Positions 53,501 to 59,500 of a DNA stretch of 64,000 bases are shown in pieces (within the stretch, counting starts at the first letter, position 1; each line of letters begins with the position of its first letter). The translations under genes and the position numbers were made by a program. The stretch comes from Scolanthus callimorphus (lineage: Eukaryota > Cnidaria > Anthozoa > Actiniaria > Edwardsiidae): the NCBI GenBank assembly GCA_033964015.1, contig CM066914.1, positions 7,369,831-7,433,830 of the forward strand, given 5' to 3'. The notes under the pieces are model-generated. The model saw only the letters and a program-made list of their open reading frames with translations. It did no database searches and had not been told where the DNA came from.

Positions 53501-56500
53501 AAACAACCAAACTTTGGTAGTGTAGTCTAGGTAACTAGTTGAGCGAAATGAAGTGGTCACGTGATATGACGTCATCGATGACGTCATCTATGCTTGAAAA
53601 ATTAATCTCGTGAAGGGAAGACTCTAAAGCAACCATGTAAACCATGTACACAGGGAATCCCTTTCATTCACAGAAAATTTTATAACCAGGAGCTCCGCTT
53701 TTAGCCAGTGGCTAAATCTATATATTGTCTCAGATACTCTTCGAGACTACCACGTTTAATAACGATGCACATAATTTCTGTGCGCATAGTCTAGTGGTTT
53801 AGCTAGGTCTGCTAGGTGCGTGTTCTAGTAGAGTGCTTAGCTGGCTAGTATCTATTTGTTCCAAATGCACTAACCACCGCATCAGATCAGAATGGGATTA
53901 TTGAGAGATTCTGTAATCCGCACCTGATTGCAACAAAAAACCTTGTAGACAAAAATACCTAGGGTGTATATAACTCGTGTGGCCCCAAAAATTAAAAGGG
54001 CAGGATTCTTACGTCACGTCCGCTGGCGAATGCTGCATGCAGTCCTGGCGTTAATTGTCAAGCAACTCACTTCGTGTTGTGGATAACTAGTCACTCACAG
54101 TGTTCGTGCTACTCGTTTACTCGTTTAGGGGTTCGATCGGCTTGAAAACATTATTCTCACAAGACATTTCATTAGCACTCCTGCTTTAATTTATAATGGG
54201 TCAAATATCAGGAGGACAAATAAGATTTCCAGCCGAATTTATGTAATCTTCGAGTCCAGTTTGTTGTTGTTGCTGCAAAAATGTACATCGCCGCCACGGA
54301 ATCCTGGAGCATTTTTCTCCCAACGCCGAAATCAAAGGACGCTACGGCACTGTAAGTGAGCCGAAGCTTTAATAAATGTGTTTTGATGTATTTATTTGTC
54401 ATTTTGATTGCAAATTTTAGCATTCTTGTCCCGCTCGGGTCGGTAGTGCGAATGTAAATTGTCACGAATAATTGCCGCAAACAGCTAATGCACCAGTCAA
54501 TTGTAACCACCACCCCCCCAACCTCGGGGAAGGGTGGGGGCAACGTGGGGCATTTGTATGTATCGGTCACGTTTTGGTCCCGACTACATGGGGGATATTC
54601 TTGTCATGGACCCCCCACCCCTGAGTGTGGGGGATTAGTTGGGGTATAGAACTTAATTTCCAATCTCTCTCTCTTCACCTTGGAACACATCCACCTCTAT
54701 ACTAGTGAGCGCTGACCACAAATGCCAAACGATTGATGTGATTTTCCGAGGAAATTTGAAGGGTCATTTAAATTCCGATCAAGTAAGAACAATTATTTCC
54801 AGCTCTGTTTTCTTGCGGCTTCTGAATTAATAAAGTAGGTGCGTATATAGCTCTTATCCTCAAAACTCTAAACGCTTTACAATTTTGGATAACTCATCCT
54901 ATAGAAACCTGTTTTTGCCCCGCAGGGTTTTGGCCCAGAGGCCAAAACCCGAGGAGGCATTATAGAATCCCCCGCGTAAAGAGAAAATATAAGGGTATAT
55001 GGTACATATGGCAGAAAAAATCTCGATCCGTCGGAGCAGGGCCCGCAAAAGGTCTCGGGTAACGTTTATGATTGGATGATCAGATCACGTGACTCGCAAA
55101 GGGCCCGCAAAAGGTCTTGGGTAACGTTTATGATTGGATGACCAGATCACGTGACTCGCAGCGTGGGTTTGAGACCTCTACTGTTGTCACTGGAGGACAA
55201 TAAAAATTCTAAACATTCACAACAAACTTGTCGTGACTCTAAGGAGACGCTCAACCGAAGTCAGTCAGTGCAATCCATAGTTCAGAATTAGCAAATGTTG
55301 AGCTGCTGTGGCTGTGTAAACTTGAATGTTCACAAAGCTAAGAGCTCTAAACCTCATAATAGTAGTAAAGCATTCAAAATGGTTGCTATTGTGCTTAACA
55401 ATAGGTCCGCTACGAAAGAATGTGATAATTTACCGACAAGATTTCCTTTTTATAAGTTCGCAAAACTTAGAAAGAGGACTTTAGAATTATTATTTTTTGC
55501 ATCAGCACAAGGGAGAAGTAGGCGTTTTTGTCTTCTTCCGATGTGTGCGCTGTCTGCTGTGTAATGGTTGCCTCTAAAGTATACTAAGTAGGTTAAAATA
55601 ATAGTACCTTTGTTGACCGAAAATCTGGCAAGGGCGGAACGCGTTTTTTAGTTCTGTTAAATTAAGTTCTATTATAAGCTCTTTAGCAGCTTTAGGTGAT
55701 AGCAGGGACGTCCCTGGTGATAGCTGCTATAAAAACGCAGATATAGGTTATTAGGGAGCAGCGATTGAAAAAGAGCAAAAGCAGAGAAGTCGCGAAGCAG
55801 AGCCAACGAGAGTCTAAAGTCTTGTGTTCTGTTCTCCGTTGTAAGTATTTCCGGAAAGATCAATTGGCTTTAAGCTTTCAAGTATTCATATTCATAGATT
55901 TTTTCAAACAAGATTTTTGTGCGCAAGTGTTTCTGAGTAAGAATGTGTATTAATAGTCGTTTTGGAATTGTGACAAAATAGTTTTCAGAAGAATTTTCGG
56001 TATTTCGCTAGAGTTTCGTAAGAGTTTTGACGGCTTTTCGTACTTTTGGTTAGAATTGTTTGTAGAGTTTCGGCTTATAGAATTTCACATGTATCTTAAC
56101 GGTTTTGTAATACAACTGACAAACTCCAACAAGCTGATAACGGTGGGTTCGTGTGTTGTCTGAAACAGCTGTAAAAATGTTAATTGAATACTTATTACAT
56201 CTACAGTTTAATTAAAAGCACGTGGGCAGCTCTAGTGAGAACTATTACTAGTATAATAATGAGTGTGTATTAGTATGGCGAGTTCTGTGACACAGAGGTA
56301 GGGCAACTTCCAGCAATAAATGGTTCCGCAGAGGAGTCAGGGACCGAAAAACACTTTTATGAGGAATATTTCAGACGAGAGGACTCGACATATATTGGCA
56401 TAGTAGCATCGAATCACTTCAATCCTTGCCCCACAGGGTGGGGGATTTTCCAACACGTATCGCCTCAAGGGTGGGACAAAAATCTAGTATTGCTCAGCTA

Positions 56501-59500
56501 AGAGTCCATGTCCCCACCCTTCCCCGAGGTTGGGGGGTGGTGGTTACAATTGACTGGTGCATAATGCAAATAGCGTTCACAGCAATTGAAAATCGCAAAA
56601 TCCCCGGGATTTTATTTGATAGATATAAAGTAGAAGACCTGTTTTGATAAAGTTATGTGTAGAATCAGTGAATTTTCGCGTAACATGGGAGATATAAGCC
56701 AACTAATTTGACCTTCGAAATAGCAGTCTCGAAACCCAAAAATAATTAAAATTCCACAAAATATTCTATTTTCACTCAAAATGTTTGAAACTGCACTCAG
56801 ATTACCAAGGAATGTTTATTCTTTCTGTTTCCATCCATTGTAGGTTTTATTGAATGCGTATTTGGCGATTTTAGTGTGATTTCAGGTGCTCTGAAAGGAC
56901 GTGAAATTGGAGCTCGAAACGGGGGTCAACCGGGTGATCCGATTAAATGCTCGTTCACGCAATATATTTATCAGATCAAGCTAAAACTTGCACCGTAGTT
57001 AGTGGTCAACTAGTTCAACATTTTACCAAATTTTGGGGGATTTTTCAAATTCTCGAAATTCGCGACCCGGGCGATATTTACTGACGAGTGCTCTTAATTT
57101 CCCTCTCGCATTTTTCTTTTCAAATTTCATTTATACACTACCCCTAAATACTGTATAATAATATTGCAACTTTTTTTAACATTTCATTATGAGTCAATAA
57201 AGATTATGATTATTATGATTATGCGTATTGACACAATTTAGTGAAGGCTTTTTCTTTTGTGGGGACTTTTTTAATTATTTCATCGTACTTCTTGATGTCG
57301 CAGGACGAGCCAACAACTGGTATGGACCCTGTGGCACGCCGTTTTCTTTGGGACTCTTTGACTCACGTGATGAAGGGCGGACGATCCATCGTCCTCACAT
57401 CTCATAGGTATGTCAACCAAAACTTGCTCCACCGACCTAAAGCTCTTGGCATAGTCAAATTGTCCTACCAAAAGGGTGGAAGAACCCGGTGCGAGAACAA
57501 ACGGCACTATGCCTGCCCTACGAAAAAGGGAATACAATCCGAATCCGATGCGAGAAGGGCCGAGGAGAGAACAAATGGCTTAGACTTGTGAAATTAGCGG
57601 CCAGAGGCGACTACTAGTGTTCGTTTCGTTTTTTTTTTTTTTTTTAACTCATGAATATGCGAAGCTCCGAAACGAGTTATTGCTTAATGAGGTCCATGTA
57701 AATAGGATCGTTTTTAGCAGGGCGCTCTTGGAATTGGTGCACGATTGTAAGGAGTTAAGCGAGTTAAGGAATGGGGGAGAGTAAATTCGAGCAGCTTCAA
57801 GTTTGTTGCACTACACAGTTCAATGTACTTTTATTACACAATTTTTTTGGAATTTCCTGCCCAAGGACGGGTGTGAAACCCATTTACTCAGACAGGACCA
57901 CGGACTATCATTATAGCTTGCTAGCAAGACAGAGCAAGGAGACATAAGAGCTCCACTTTATTTTCATTCTTAGCATGGAGGAATGCGAGGCGCTATGCAC
58001 ACGCTTAGCGATCATGGTGAACGGTCAGTTCAAGTGCGTAGGGAGTCCACAGCACCTGAAGAGCAGATTCGGCATGGGGTACACCCTCATGATCAAGGTA
58101 GAGGCGAGGCTCGTACCCATCTCGGGCGTGGCTAATGCTAACCAGGTCATCCCGGTGGTCAGGACGACCCCCACTCCCCCCTCGACTGCGGCGCCAGCTT
58201 ATGATAACCCAGTGGCCGTGACGGATAACGGTATGCCTGATGTACATGGACCAGGGTACCCACAGGCTAATCCAGGTAAGTCATAACGAGACTGATATCT
58301 CCCATGTCAAGAGTCCATTACTGAGAGTAACGATTTTGCATTAGTCTTAGGATTACATGCAACAACCTAAAAAAAATCCTCTTTTTAATTTTCAGCTCTC
58401 AATGGATCTGTTCCCGCCCAGGTTCCCTCGCAAATTGTTCCTGCGCAGTCCCCCTCGGCAGTAGGGATTGGTAACCAGCAATCAGAAATGGTCATGTATA
58501 CTGTTGACCTCGGTTCGGTGGTGCATGAAACTCAGCAATTTGTACAGAACACATTCCCCGGCGCCCAGCTGCTTGAGTCACACAGTGTAAGTGTAGCGTG
58601 TCACGCAATAAAAATATAGCGTGTCAGTCACTGTAGATTGTCGCATAATGTAAATGTAGTAGCCTGTCACACAATATAAGTGTAGCATGTCACATAATGT
58701 AAGTACAGCGTGTCACAGTGTCAGTATAGCGTGTAGCAGGTCAGTATAGCGTGTTTGAGTCACGTGTTTGAGTTACACAATGTAAATGTAGCGTGTCACA
58801 TAATGTAAGTACAGCGTGTCACAGTGTCGGTATAGCGTGTCGCACAGTGTCAGTATAGCGTGTAGCAGGGTCAGTATAGCGTGTTTGAGTTACACAATGT
58901 AATTGTAGCGTGTTATACAATATAAGTGTATCGTGTCTGACAATGTAAGTACAGCATTTCACACAAATGTAAGTACAGCGTGTCGCACATTGTAAATGTT
59001 GATCTCGTTCCCAGTTCGTTCTCGGCTCTGCTTTCGCGTGCGAGAGCTCACATGTCTCTAGCTAGAAGCGCGCCAGGCAATCAGGGAACGTGTTTGAGTC
59101 ACCAAGGCTACCATCTTGGACAAAAGGTTACAGAAAATCTACACTCTTTGACTCGTTGTGTTTGTTCTGTTCACAGGGCATGTTGACGTACCAAATCAAC
59201 AGTGACGAGCTCTCGTGGTCCATGATATTCGGAGAACTGGAGAAAAATCGGGAGCGTCTGAACATCGTCGATTACAGCGTCAGCCAAACGAGTCTTGAAC
59301 AGGTAAATAGAGATACCGTCATCTATGACGTCATGCCAGTGATGATGACGTCATACCACACACACTACACTAGCCTCACATACACTACACTAACCTGTAC
59401 AAGAGGGACGTTAAAGAACCACGGGGACGTCGGAAGTTGCCCATCTCCAGTGCACTCACTAACCCACCACACTGACTAGAGAACCTCGTAATTGGAGCCT

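Larger units (their letters stand above)
50781..57092. mobile_element. Second giant inverted repeat with nested insertions
   Basis: Left arm about 50781-51668. The right arm is its reverse complement in two pieces, 54124-54488 and 56562-57092, split by the element at 54489-56561. Terminal words are AGCACTCGTCAGTAAATATC and GATATTTACTGACGAGTGCT. With the insert removed both arms are about 0.89 kb. The spacer (51669-54123) contains the long CRE/E-box array. As with 42007-46595, no transposase is visible. Confidence 0.85.

Noticed and set aside
55295..55564. An 89-codon frame inside the 2-kb TAA-flanked element as a transposase or accessory gene
   Set aside because: No known motif, low complexity and no partner frame; composition is as expected for non-coding element sequence.
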